From Ralstonia pickettii DTP0602 (GTDB taxonomy: Bacteria > Pseudomonadota > Gammaproteobacteria > Burkholderiales > Burkholderiaceae), in assembly GCA_000471925.1 (NCBI GenBank), contig CP006668.1, positions 1,302,001-1,366,000 on the forward strand: DNA of 64,000 nt, given 5' to 3'. Positions within the stretch are counted from its first letter, which is position 1; every line of letters starts with the position of its first letter. The notes under the pieces were generated by a model that was not told the origin of the DNA, ran no database searches, and worked only from the letters and a program-made list of their open reading frames with translations. Below, one piece after another: positions 9,762 to 17,892 of the stretch. The position numbers were made by a program, and so were the translations under genes.

Positions 9762-9792
9762 TGCCGTGCTATCCCCTGGGGATAGCACGGCA
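9762..9792. repeat. 31-bp perfect palindrome with CTATCCCC core, upstream of DUF3158 copy A
   Basis: Arms of 15 bases, TGCCGTGCTATCCCC and its complement, flank a single T at 9777. It lies 14-44 bases upstream of the DUF3158 copy A start and is absent from the equivalent position of copy B. It has no T-run, so a plain terminator is unlikely. An operator or a recombination scar is possible. Confidence 0.75.
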
Positions 9793-10020
9793 GTGTTCGG
9801 CTAGTTCATGTAGGGCTGTGGGCGCCATACCCTCTCGAGCTCTGTACCTGGCGGCCCGCTTACCATCCACGTTTCGGCAGCGAGCTCGAGTGACACAGCC
9901 AACACCAGTACGTCACTACTATCCGTGTATGACTGATCGGTACGCATGATGTTCTCCTGTGAGCAAACCTCAGCAGCTGATTGTAGGCGTCAGCTCGTGG
10001 AGTGCTTCACTTCATAGGAT

Positions 10021-10713
10021 CTACAGACGAATATCAACGGAAGTTGGCGTGGCGAATAGCTTGGGTTCCTTGCCGAGCGGAAACCCGATCACGTACAGGA
10101 CGTTAGCTGGCATTGGCCTGTCCGGGTCCGAGCCCCCCTTCAGCAGCACTTTGCGCTCGGCATAGCATAGCGAAACGCCAAGGGTCTTGAGCACATCGAT
10201 GTTGGCTTGCATCGTGTCAGACGCCTCGCGCTTCTGCGCTTCGGTGTAAGAGTCCAGGCCATCCCGGTAGTCGCGGAAATATTCCATCAGCGCGGCGAAG
10301 CTTTTATCCGCTTCGCGGCCCATCTCGAAGGCCAGTTGCGACATGTCCATCGTGCTGGTCTGCGCCAGCTCGGCCAACTGCTTACCCGTGGTCAGCCGAA
10401 TCGCCGCGAAGGTGACGTGCTCGTGCTCGAACTGTTCCTGCGCAGCCTTGAGTTCGTCTTCGGGTGGAATCGCGAATGGCTTGTTGAGCGCGTCGATGTC
10501 CAGGAAATCGAACGCCCTGGCCAGCGCCCGGCAGGTGTCGGGGCCGGCGGGCCAGCCTTGCTCGACGCGCTGAACGGTTCGCACGTTGAGCCCGGCGATC
10601 ACGGCCAACTGCTCTTGAGTCCATTGCCGGGCGTCGCGGAACACCTTGATGCAGACAGCCAGCTCGGCGGGGGTCAGCAGGCGTACTGGTGGCGTGTTTT
10701 CCGTCGCGTTCAT
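10021..10713 (-). CDS. Xre-family transcriptional regulator with C-terminal extension
   Basis: 230-residue protein starting at ATG 10713, preceded by AAGGAG six bases upstream. The N-terminal helix-turn-helix is in RDARQWTQEQLAVIAGLNVRTVQRVEQG (about residues 26-53). The rest is a longer region of unknown function with an acidic, helical middle and a C-terminal hydrophobic block around VLYVIGFPLGKEP. It starts 14 bases after the MHS transporter stop on the same strand, so the two form a unit. It may sense or regulate whatever the transporter carries. It lies inside the ICE-derived island and is intact, unlike most neighbours. Confidence 0.78.
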   Translation of the reverse strand: MNATENTPPVRLLTPAELAVCIKVFRDARQWTQEQLAVIAGLNVRTVQRVEQGWPAGPDTCRALARAFDFLDIDALNKPFAIPPEDELKAAQEQFEHEHVTFAAIRLTTGKQLAELAQTSTMDMSQLAFEMGREADKSFAALMEYFRDYRDGLDSYTEAQKREASDTMQANIDVLKTLGVSLCYAERKVLLKGGSDPDRPMPANVLYVIGFPLGKEPKLFATPTSVDIRL

Positions 10714-10727
10714 TTCGTGCTCCTTCG

Positions 10728-12098
10728 TTATCGACCGGCGTGGCCAGCCGTGCTGGCCACGCCATTGCGCATGGCATGGCCGCACCTGGCGAGGGGCCAG
10801 AACGCAAGCAAGAATCCGACAGCGGCCAGCACTGCCACATAGTGAGCAGGCGCCATGGTGTCGTGCTGCAGCCACAGCGTGAGAATCATCGGCGTGAGGC
10901 CGCCAAAGACTGCGTAAGACATGTTGTAGGCAAACGAGAGACCCGTGAAGCGCACCGGCGCCGGAAAGGCGTGCACGCCGGCAATCGGCACGGTGGCGAT
11001 GGTGCCGACGAACAGACCCAGCAGTCCGTAGTGCCAGAACAGCGTGCCAGGCGTGCCGGGCAGGCTGCCGTAGAAGAGGTAGGCGGTCATGAACAGTCCG
11101 CCCCAGCCGATCAGCATGACGGCGCGGGTGCCGATGCGGTCGCTCGCCCATCCGACGATCACGCAGCCGATGGTCAGCGTGAGGGTGGCGAAAGCATTGG
11201 CCTCGAGCGCGAGCGCGGCGGGAATGTGGTGCACCTTCTGTAGGTAGGCGGGTGTATACAGCACGACCACGACGATCGAGGTGGAAAGTACCCAGGTCAG
11301 CAGTGCGACGAACAGACTGGCCGAGCGGTGATCGCGCAGCACGGTGCGGATCGGCAGTTCGCGCGCCAGGTTGCTGCGGCTAGCCAACTCGCGGAACACG
11401 GGGGTCTCGTGCAGAAACCGGCGCAGGTACACGGACACAAGCCCGAAGACACCGCCCAGGAGGAAGGGAATGCGCCAGGCGAAATCGCTCACCTGCTCAG
11501 GCGAGTAATGGCGATTGATGGCGACGGCAACGAGCGAACCCAGCAGGATGCCGCCCGTGATGCCAGCGGTCAGCGTGCCGATGCCGAAACCGTAATGCCG
11601 GCTCGGCACGTGTTCGCCGACAAACACCCAGGCACCGGGCATCTCGCCACCGATGGCCGCGCCCTGCAGCACGCGCATCGCCAGCAGCAGCAGCGGCGCG
11701 GCTACGCCGATGCTGGCGTAGGTGGGCAGCAGGCCGATCATCAGCGTGGGCGCGGCCATCAGCAGGATGGAGAGGGTGAACATGCGCTTGCGGCCCAGCC
11801 GGTCACCAAAGTGTGCGATCACGATGCCGCCCAGCGGCCGTGCCAGGTAGCCCGCGGCGAAAATACCGAAGGTCTGCAGTTGTCGCAGCCAGTCAGGCAT
11901 GTTGGCCGGGAAGAATAGCGCCCCCAGCACCGTGACGAAGAAGACGTAGATGACGAAGTCGTAGAATTCGAGCGTGCCGCCAAGGGCAGCCAGGGCCAAG
12001 GTCTTGTAGTCGTGAGGACCCAGCGAGCGTGCCGGAACGGGAAAGACGCCGCCCGGTGCGTTCAGGGGTTTCAACTGCGGTTCTTGTTGTGGATTCAC
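10728..12098 (-). CDS. MHS-family (ProP-like) MFS transporter
   Basis: About 456 residues from GTG 12098, which has GAGGA six bases upstream; a TTG at 12125 is the upstream alternative. Twelve hydrophobic segments are evident. Family marks are GGTLEFYDFVIYVFF in TM1, GDRLGRKRMFTLSILLMA in the loop after TM2, RVLQGAAIGGEMPGAWVFV and RRFLHETPVF. MHS transporters are proton symporters for carboxylates, osmolytes or related solutes in the inner membrane; the substrate here is unknown. It is followed by the Xre gene and preceded by decayed ICE genes, so it looks like cargo. Confidence 0.88.
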   Translation of the reverse strand: MNPQQEPQLKPLNAPGGVFPVPARSLGPHDYKTLALAALGGTLEFYDFVIYVFFVTVLGALFFPANMPDWLRQLQTFGIFAAGYLARPLGGIVIAHFGDRLGRKRMFTLSILLMAAPTLMIGLLPTYASIGVAAPLLLLAMRVLQGAAIGGEMPGAWVFVGEHVPSRHYGFGIGTLTAGITGGILLGSLVAVAINRHYSPEQVSDFAWRIPFLLGGVFGLVSVYLRRFLHETPVFRELASRSNLARELPIRTVLRDHRSASLFVALLTWVLSTSIVVVVLYTPAYLQKVHHIPAALALEANAFATLTLTIGCVIVGWASDRIGTRAVMLIGWGGLFMTAYLFYGSLPGTPGTLFWHYGLLGLFVGTIATVPIAGVHAFPAPVRFTGLSFAYNMSYAVFGGLTPMILTLWLQHDTMAPAHYVAVLAAVGFLLAFWPLARCGHAMRNGVASTAGHAGR

Positions 12099-12462
12099 GT
12101 TCAGTCCTCGTCGGGTAGTGATCAAACGGACTTCGATTAGGGCTCGCCTTCTGAGGCCAAGACCCGGACGGTCGCCCGAGAGCGATGCCGCCCCGGCATC
12201 GTCCGATGCGCCACGCCTGCATGGAAACGGCCAGCCGCTGAGACATCAAGCCGTATCTCAGGCGGGGCCTCTTCTCACAGCAGCTCTACCAGCTCGTCAA
12301 CGAGATATCGCCTGAGGCGTCAGGCTTTGGATCTTCCGGGGCTAGAGCAAGCGCCTCAGGTCCCGCCTTATCGGTCTTTCCAGGTTGTTTGCTCTGAGCG
12401 ACAGCGGCGGCCCAAAGCACAACCTCTCGGGCCGGCCTACCAGAGTGGGCCAGCCGGTTCGG
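12099..12462. other. Intergenic region upstream of the MHS transporter
   Basis: No recognisable gene. It should hold the transporter promoter. A small palindrome GCCTGAGGCGTCAGGC lies at 12311-12326. An open plus-strand stretch around 12244-12396 does not resemble a family I know. Confidence 0.4.
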
Positions 12463-12812
12463 TCAGTCGGGGATCAAACCGTCGACCTGCGCCAGCTGCG
12501 CATACGCCGATAGCGGTCGCGTAGGCCGGAAGTACAGGTCGCGAAGAATCGGCTTTTTGAGCGGCCCAACGATGGATGCAAGGTCGGACCTTCATATGGC
12601 CGAGTTCGGGCATGCCGATACCCACGTCGCACAGACCGTAGGCGGTGTCACTATCGGCCGGGTCCAGTGCGGCCAGTAGCCAGGTCGCATGCTCGTCCAG
12701 GGTAAACAGCCGCACCACGGGCAACGGGTCGCCAGCATGGCCGGCTTGCGTTTGCCTGGCCGTTGGCGAGCAGTTGCGCGCGTTGTTCCGAGGTGATGAG
12801 GGATGGGTTCAT
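12463..12812 (-). pseudogene. DUF2958 domain protein, frameshifted
   Basis: Leftward from ATG 12812 (GGAGG eight bases upstream) it reads MNPSLITSEQRAQLLANG, the standard DUF2958 N-terminus. A frameshift near 12740 moves to PVVRLFTLDEHATWLLAALD and AYGLCDVGIGMPELG. A second shift near 12590 moves to DLASIVGPLKKPILRDLYF and PLSAYAQLAQVDGLIPD before a stop at 12463. All three parts are in family order, so this is one decayed gene of about 115 residues. DUF2958 genes are frequent on ICEs and plasmids; function is unknown. Confidence 0.82.
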
Positions 12813-12935
12813 GGTCACAGCCTCCATAAGATTCACTCCATGGAGGAGCGAGGCGACACTGGGCTCGGCCATTGCCGCCTTGCCACAATCAAGTGAAGCC
12901 CCGAACCTCCCGATCATCATTAAGAATATGAATAC

Positions 12936-12953
12936 TACCAAATCGGTAGTATT
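12936..12953. promoter_or_regulatory. Candidate operator upstream of the small Xre gene
   Basis: Inverted repeat ACTACC-AAATC-GGTAGT in an AT-rich stretch about 55-70 bases upstream of ATG 13005. The position and symmetry fit autoregulation by the Xre protein. This is an inference from pattern only. Confidence 0.5.
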
Positions 12954-13004
12954 TGCGCCAGAACAACGCCGGACGATCCTGTCTTCACCAATCAGAAGGC
13001 AGAA

Positions 13005-13307
13005 ATGTCAGTACTCGCGAAACGACTTAAGGAGGCGCGGCAGCGTGCCGGGTTATCGCAAGAAAAGCTGGGGATTGAATCCGGGCTAGACCCTATGTCT
13101 GCCAGCACGCGAATGAATCGGTACGAACTCGGGAAAAGAACGCCTGATTGGCTGCTTGTCGAAAGGATAGCCGCCGTGCTGAAGGTGCCTACGTCCTACT
13201 TCTATGCATCAGCAGACGACGAAGCCGAGTTGCTGCTTGTATTTCATAGGCTTTCAAAGAAGCATCGAGCCGCTGTGATCGCGTTTGCAAGCGAGAATAC
13301 GCCTTAA
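13005..13307 (+). CDS. Small Xre-family HTH regulator
   Basis: 100-residue protein, essentially one HTH domain: LAKRLKEARQRAGLSQEKLG, then RYELGKRTPDWLLVERIAAVL, ending in a short helix. The start is ATG 13005 with an AAGG-containing upstream stretch. It appears intact between decayed ICE genes. Small Xre proteins of this shape often control excision or transfer of mobile elements; whether it controls anything here cannot be told. The upstream region 12890-13004 is AT-rich with ACTACCAAATCGGTAGT, a good candidate operator for autoregulation. Confidence 0.82.
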   Translation: MSVLAKRLKEARQRAGLSQEKLGIESGLDPMSASTRMNRYELGKRTPDWLLVERIAAVLKVPTSYFYASADDEAELLLVFHRLSKKHRAAVIAFASENTP

Positions 13308-13430
13308 TTAGCACATTCTGCCAAGTGCGACTGAAGTAGTCGTAACACAGTTGGCAAAGATGGGCCGCTGCATGTCGCCGCCTTAGCTAGTAGCGCTGAC
13401 CTGCAGCAGCCGTCAAACCACTACAGGTTC

Positions 13431-14103
13431 GTGGCTGATACAGGGGCTCCACCCCGGGCTGTTGCACGTCCACCCCGTGTGGGGGTCATGGATCGAGATC
13501 AGTCGGGATCGAACCAGCATGGCCGCGCTGCCGCGGAGGGGCGTCCCGGCATTATCGGGCTCAACGGCTACATTAGCGTGATGAGCAAGATGAAGTGCGG
13601 CGCCGAGCAGGACGATCCCTACTAGGGCTGGTGGATGCTGCGCATCGAGGACAAGTTGGCCGACACCAAGACGAGTCTACAGACGCTGCGCGAACAGGTG
13701 GAGCAGGCGCTGGCCGGCGTGCCTCCGGCGCTCAGCCTGGGTGAGAACCTGAACGTGCAACCGGTGAAACTCCCGCTGTTCGTCAACGCCCAGCTCGGCT
13801 TCGCCGCAAACTACTTGCTGGCCGACTACGATGACCTCGCGAGCAAGCTGATCCTTGCCTACCATGCGGCGCTGATCGACCTTGACACGCTGGAGCGCTG
13901 GCTCAACGATGGCGCGCCTGCGCAGCCTGTTTTCGCTGGCCCAGCAGCACCGCTTCGCTGGCACGACGCGCGATGACTTTGCGGAGAAGAACGCGCCGTG
14001 CGTGCGGCAGTGGACGGACTTCCACCTCACCCGCACAAAGTGGGGTATGGACATCGATGACCAGGCCGGCACCGCCGAACGCGACGAGGGTGCGACGGAA
14101 TGA
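13431..14103 (+). pseudogene. PFL_4669/TIGR03761-type integrating conjugative element protein, decayed
   Basis: Segments in family order: GRPGIIGLNGYISVM, an in-frame TAG at 13623-13625 after EQDDPY, then WWMLRIEDKLADTKTSLQTL, QALAGVPPALSLGENLNVQP, KLPLFVNAQLGF and LIDLDTLERWLNDGA. A frameshift near 13920 leads to LRSLFSLAQQHRFAGTTRDD, after which the C-terminus departs from the family. The N-terminus is also eroded. The TGA at 14101-14103 overlaps the ATG (14100) of the following DUF3158 gene, the coupled order seen in ICEs. Function is unknown; the family is part of ICE backbones. Confidence 0.85.
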
Positions 14104-14193
14104 CGGTACCCACTATTCCCATCCAGCCGACGTGCTTCACGGCGCTGGAACAGGCGGACTTCCAGCGACTGGAACACGCAGCCTACCTAAAAG

Positions 14194-14206
14194 GCCTTTT
14201 ACAACC
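14194..14206. repeat. Target-site duplication, left
   Basis: GCCTTTTACAACC, repeated exactly at 15667-15679. The empty site in copy A carries it once (complement at 9657-9669). If the outer C/G pair belongs to the element, the duplication is 11 bp. Confidence 0.92.
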
Positions 14207-15666
14207 ACCCCTTTCAAGGTGATTAGACGACACGTCCAGCCTTGATGACACGGGCGGTAGAAACATGCCGCCGTGCTACGCATCCGGCCACATAGCCTTT
14301 CTTCTTCGGCGCTTTCGGTCCCCGCGTATGTTTGCGCATCGCGCGGGGATCAACGTGCGTCGCCATCTTGATCAACTCGCGACCGAGCTGAGCTGGGGTG
14401 AGGAGGTCATAGGCCTGCCACACCTCGGGCGGCACCGCGATCATCATGCCGGCATAAGTTGCCCGGATTTCGCTGGCGAGGTAATACGGTGAGAGCTCGA
14501 TGTCGCTGGTATCCAGCTCATGCCGGATTCTCACCGCAGTCGCAATCACGCTCAGTACGTTATACGCGAGCGCCGCCACGCCGAAGGCCAGCAGCGCCGC
14601 GCGCGGTTGGCTCAACGAACGAATCTCACTGTTGAGCACCGATTCCAGTCGCTGAAACAGATTCTCTATGCTCCAGCGTCGCCGGTATAGCCGGGCGACT
14701 GCCTCGGCCGTCAGATGGGCGGCCGGGACATTGGTCAGCAGGCGGATGACGGTGTCACCATCCTCGGTGGCGCCATCCAGATGCAGCTCGATGCGCCGCA
14801 GCACCAGCGGCGCGTTCGATTCATCTGGGATGCTGACCGCTTGCTCGTACACGATGCCGGTTTCGACCCGGCCCATTTCGCGTAACGGCTCCAGCTCGCT
14901 GGGGCTCGGATTGCGGCCGTGCTCCCGCACGATGAAGGCGCTGCCGCGACGCTGCCACCCGGCAAGAATCGCCCGGGTGCTGAAGTTGCGATCGGCGATC
15001 CACAGTTCGGCCGGCTGGGCCGATGCGAGCAGGGTTTCCATGATGGCCCGCTCCTGGGCATGCGCATCTTCACAGGGCACCAGATCGACGATCATCGCCG
15101 TGTCCGGGTCATAGACCACCAATGACTGCCCTGGCAAGGCCGCACCCCGAAACCCCCGCAATGGTTTCAGGCGCTTTTCGCTCGCCGGCAAATGGCTGCC
15201 ATCCACGATGCGCAGGCGATAGCCATTCACCGATGGCGGCTGCTTGCGCAACATCGGTTGCACGACCGGCCCCAATCGCTGCGCACTGCCTTGCACCAGG
15301 GCACGAACCAGCCCCGGCTCGGTCCGGCTGAGCTTGTCGTACAGCGCGGTGATGGAAACCGGCAGCGCCGGACTGGCCTTGGCTGCCGCATGCACCGACG
15401 GGCGCAGCCCCACGGCGACCAGCGACATGATTTCCACCGTCGTCGAGAACAATAACTCCCGCGTGTACTGCGTTTCACGCTCTTGCTCGAACAACTCGTC
15501 GATCCAGGCCGGATCAAGGGCGCGTTGCAACCCCAGGCGCGCCATCACGCTGATCGGGCTGTGTTCGATAAAGCGTTCCACCACTGCGTCCAGTACCACG
15601 CCATTGACTCCGGTTTCTGTTCGAGAACACGGAGGGTGCCCCAATTTTCGTCACCTTGAAAGGGGT
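14207..15666 (-). mobile_element. Complete IS4-family insertion sequence (about 1460 bp)
   Basis: Bounded by a perfect 16-bp terminal inverted repeat, ACCCCTTTCAAGGTGA at 14207 and its complement ending at 15666; including the next C/G pair makes it 17 bp. It is flanked by a 13-bp (or 11-bp) direct target repeat, within the range known for IS4-type elements. It carries a single transposase gene on the minus strand. The empty site is preserved in the sister copy at 9657-9669, which fixes the boundaries. The element looks complete and possibly active. Confidence 0.95.
14223..15644 (-). CDS. IS4-family DDE transposase
   Basis: 473 residues filling almost the whole element. Acidic catalytic residues are visible in RIVDGSHLP (first Asp), ELWIADRNFST (second Asp) and the YRRRWSIENLFQRLE block, which holds the third acidic residue in the Y-(2)-R-(3)-E arrangement of IS4 proteins. 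The expected lysine six residues after the Glu is Glu here, so the YREK signature is not complete. The C-terminus is basic (RAMRKHTRGPKAPKKKG). The frame is unbroken, and the stop lies 16 bases inside the end of the element. Confidence 0.94.
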   Translation of the reverse strand: MGHPPCSRTETGVNGVVLDAVVERFIEHSPISVMARLGLQRALDPAWIDELFEQERETQYTRELLFSTTVEIMSLVAVGLRPSVHAAAKASPALPVSITALYDKLSRTEPGLVRALVQGSAQRLGPVVQPMLRKQPPSVNGYRLRIVDGSHLPASEKRLKPLRGFRGAALPGQSLVVYDPDTAMIVDLVPCEDAHAQERAIMETLLASAQPAELWIADRNFSTRAILAGWQRRGSAFIVREHGRNPSPSELEPLREMGRVETGIVYEQAVSIPDESNAPLVLRRIELHLDGATEDGDTVIRLLTNVPAAHLTAEAVARLYRRRWSIENLFQRLESVLNSEIRSLSQPRAALLAFGVAALAYNVLSVIATAVRIRHELDTSDIELSPYYLASEIRATYAGMMIAVPPEVWQAYDLLTPAQLGRELIKMATHVDPRAMRKHTRGPKAPKKKGYVAGCVARRHVSTARVIKAGRVV

Positions 15667-15679
15667 GCCTTTTACAACC
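15667..15679. repeat. Target-site duplication, right
   Basis: Exact copy of 14194-14206 directly after the right terminal inverted repeat. Confidence 0.92.
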
Positions 15680-16079
15680 TTTTAAAGGTAAGGGGGGTCT
15701 GGAGGCATTGGGCCAGCCAGTGCCTGGCGCTGCGCGACAGCTTGATCGTCCTGGCACAGCGGCGCGTGCTGCCCCAGGCGAGGGCCTACCCCTTCAACCT
15801 GCTCGATGTGCAACTGGCCCTGCAAACCACTGGCGCAGGGACGACCGTCCTGCGCTGGCGCAATATTGACCGCTCATCCTCGGGCGTGGCCTTGTGGGAA
15901 TCGCTGCTCGGCCACCCCGCAATTCCGGCCTCGCTGATCGACGACCTGTACGCGATGGAGCTGCAGCGCATCGCGCTGAACATGCAGATCAGCCTGACCC
16001 ACAGCGTCGCCTGCCACGCCAAGGAATGCGCTAGCAACATGGCACAGGCCGAGGCGATTCACCTGCGGCGTATCCTGGG

Positions 16080-16096
16080 CTATCCCCTGGGGATAG
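16080..16096. repeat. Palindrome CTATCCCC-T-GGGGATAG
   Basis: Third occurrence of this palindrome, here inside DUF3158 copy B. It is the counterpart of 9240-9256. Confidence 0.75.
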
Positions 16097-16429
16097 TTCC
16101 ACTGCGGTCCATGGGGTTCCACCCGCCCTCCCGAGACGAGTTTCCCGCCCCGCAGGCTGCCGCCATCGACGCATACCACTGCGGCAACCGTTTTCCATCG
16201 ATCATAAATCGGTATCCATGCCATCCGGATTTCTTGCTGCCGGTCTCATTCGGCGCAGTCATGCTGTCGCCCATCAAATGAACCGCTCATTTACAAGGAA
16301 GCTTCATGCCCGGAGGCAGACGCCGACGCTGAAGACCTCGGAGGGCAGCGCGGCGCATCGCGCTGGCGGCGTGCATCTTCTAGTCCATTGAATCACTGGA
16401 TGTATCGTGACCACATGCTTGGGCATGCA

Positions 16430-16860
16430 ACGAACGATGCGGACGAGCGGACAACGTACTGACCTGGAGGCCGTCATGCGCGAGCGCCACGGCAATGCGG
16501 CCCTTGCGTGACGCGCACTTTGGGCCGATGGAGAGCGCCGGATAGATACTCGCTCCAAGCTTGCTTGCAACGACGGATTCATCTCGCGATGGACGTCGGC
16601 GTAAGAGGCGCAAGGGCTGGCCGGTCTGGTGTCGTTCCATCTTGGCAGGGCGCCCAAGCGCCCGGTGGCCAAGCTGGAGGCGCGTGTGTTGGAGCGAACT
16701 TGCATACTCCCAAGGACGGCTCGACACACTGGAGCAGCCGCAAGTTGGCAGCCGAACTTGGCGATGTGTCGTTCTCCGCGATATAACGCATCTGGCGCAA
16801 ACATGGCGTCCATCCTCATCGGATTGATACCCACATGGTCTCCAACGATCAGAGCGCGTG
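16430..16860 (+). pseudogene. IS630-family transposase fragment
   Basis: Broken plus-strand pieces in family order: LACNDGFISRW, a stop, EAQGLAGLVSFHLGRAPKRP, KLEARVLER, a frameshift near 16700, then HTPKDGSTHWSSRKLAAELG and, after an in-frame TAA at 16784-16786, RIWRKHGVHPHRIDTHMVSN. This is the N-terminal HTH half of an IS630 transposase; the catalytic C-terminal half is missing. It abuts the remnant of a GGDEF-type gene on the other strand. No terminal repeats were found. Confidence 0.75.
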
Positions 16861-16899
16861 CGCGGCCTCCGGTGCCGCTTGCGTAGTCGAGGCAGGCTC

Positions 16900-17461
16900 G
16901 CTGTGCGCCGCAATGCGGTTGCGCCATGTAGGGGTTGCCCAGCCACTGAAGCGCCGACGGCGTGCCGCGCACCGCATGCCCGGTGGCGAAGAACAGCGCA
17001 AAGCAGGCGGTCGTGATGAAGAAGCGCGCCGACTTCCCGCGCGGGCGTCGGCGCAGCAAAGTCAGCCCGACCAGGGCGCGCAGCGGCGTGGAATGCCGAG
17101 ACGATCACGACGCGCGTGGTGAATTCGTCGACGGCTAGCGCCACACGATCACGCCGGCGGTGGTCACTGCCGTGGCTGCAACCAGCCGGTGCTAGGGCGG
17201 CACGCCGCCGCAGAAGCGCACGCTGCCGGCGTAGAACAGCGCCAGCGACCACGCCAGCGCGGCGTTGGCAACGCCGACCGAAAGCATGTCTGGGATCATG
17301 CCGCGCAGCGAGAACAGCACCAGCGCCCCGGTCGCGGTCAGGTTGGCATTGCACCATTCGCCAACACCGGGCAGCCCGCAGCGGCGCAGCGACCACACGG
17401 TGGCCAGCATCATGGCGCTGAGCGCGGTCGTGATCGTGAGCAGGGCGAACCGGACGGACAT
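16900..17461 (-). pseudogene. Remnant of a membrane sensor gene (GGDEF-protein N-terminal type)
   Basis: Leftward from ATG 17461: MSVRFALLTITTALSAMMLA, then alternating hydrophobic segments typical of the integral-membrane sensor half of diguanylate cyclases. A TAG near 17192, a further TAG, and a frameshift near 17060 interrupt it. Pieces such as VIVSAFHAA and ARFFITTACFALFFATGH continue the hydrophobic pattern to about 16930, where it meets the IS630 fragment. The GGDEF domain itself is absent. The GGDEF assignment rests on resemblance of the membrane part and is moderate. Confidence 0.55.
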
Positions 17462-17625
17462 CGGTCAGGGGCTGTCGGCGGCGCGACTAGAATGCCCCGG
17501 TCCGGCGAGACCTGTAATGATACGGGGCGAGCAGGGCCCGTGGGCGCTGGCAAAGGGCGCGCCATTGCGCTGTCCGTAGGATGTGAGGTCGCCGACGCCT
17601 GCGTCGGGAGTGGCGCGGCGCGTGC

Positions 17626-17772
17626 CTAGTCGGTTCGCCGCGGCGGCTCGGGCGGCTCGGGCGGCTCGTCCGCGCGCAACACCGGATCGTTCCTGAGCAG
17701 CCAGCGCACGGCGATCAGCAGCGCCGCGAGGAAGGCAAGGATATAACCGCCAACCGAAGTGACCTGGTTCAT
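17626..17772 (-). CDS. Small single-pass membrane protein
   Basis: 48 residues from ATG 17772 (MNQVTSVGGYILAFLAALLI). One transmembrane helix is followed by a short charged tail with three PPEP-like steps ending in RRTD. I do not recognise a family. It lies between the decayed sensor gene and the formaldehyde operon. The ribosome-binding site is weak, and expression is uncertain. Confidence 0.5.
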   Translation of the reverse strand: MNQVTSVGGYILAFLAALLIAVRWLLRNDPVLRADEPPEPPEPPRRTD

Positions 17773-17892
17773 TGTTCGACCCCATCTTCTTGTCCCGGCT
17801 TCTGTGGCCGGTCGGATTGTCATTATGGGAGCCAGCCCACGCGCCGGACATCCCCTGATTGGGGGCCGGCGCGGTCACATCGGCACGATTGC

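Larger units (their letters stand above)
14100..16281 (+). pseudogene. DUF3158-family ICE protein, copy B, frameshifted and split by an IS4-family element
   Basis: The gene starts at ATG 14100 (MTVPTIPIQPTCFTALEQAD), overlapping the stop of the preceding ICE gene. It runs to 14206, where the insertion sequence interrupts it. It resumes at 15667 after the duplicated target. The remainder carries the same one-base frameshift as copy A and the same family segments. Compared with copy A there are a few substitutions, for example SSSGV for SSTGV and NMAQ for NVAQ. The N-terminal context is the ancestral ICE one here, whereas copy A has a different upstream sequence. Confidence 0.82.
14118..16321 (+). 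repeat. Inverted duplication, copy B (contains the IS insertion)
   Basis: The left arm 14118-14206 and right arm 15667-16321 together match the complement of 9015-9745. The insertion sequence between them explains the size difference. The right edge falls at about 16321, where similarity to the copy A side stops. Confidence 0.92.

Noticed and set aside
9762..9792. Terminator reading of the 31-bp palindrome
   Set aside because: No T-run on either side, and it lies before a gene start, not after a stop.
16304..17059. Continuous minus-strand frame across the IS630 fragment and the sensor remnant
   Set aside because: It is a chimera: the right part is the decayed sensor gene and the left part is antisense to the IS630 fragment.
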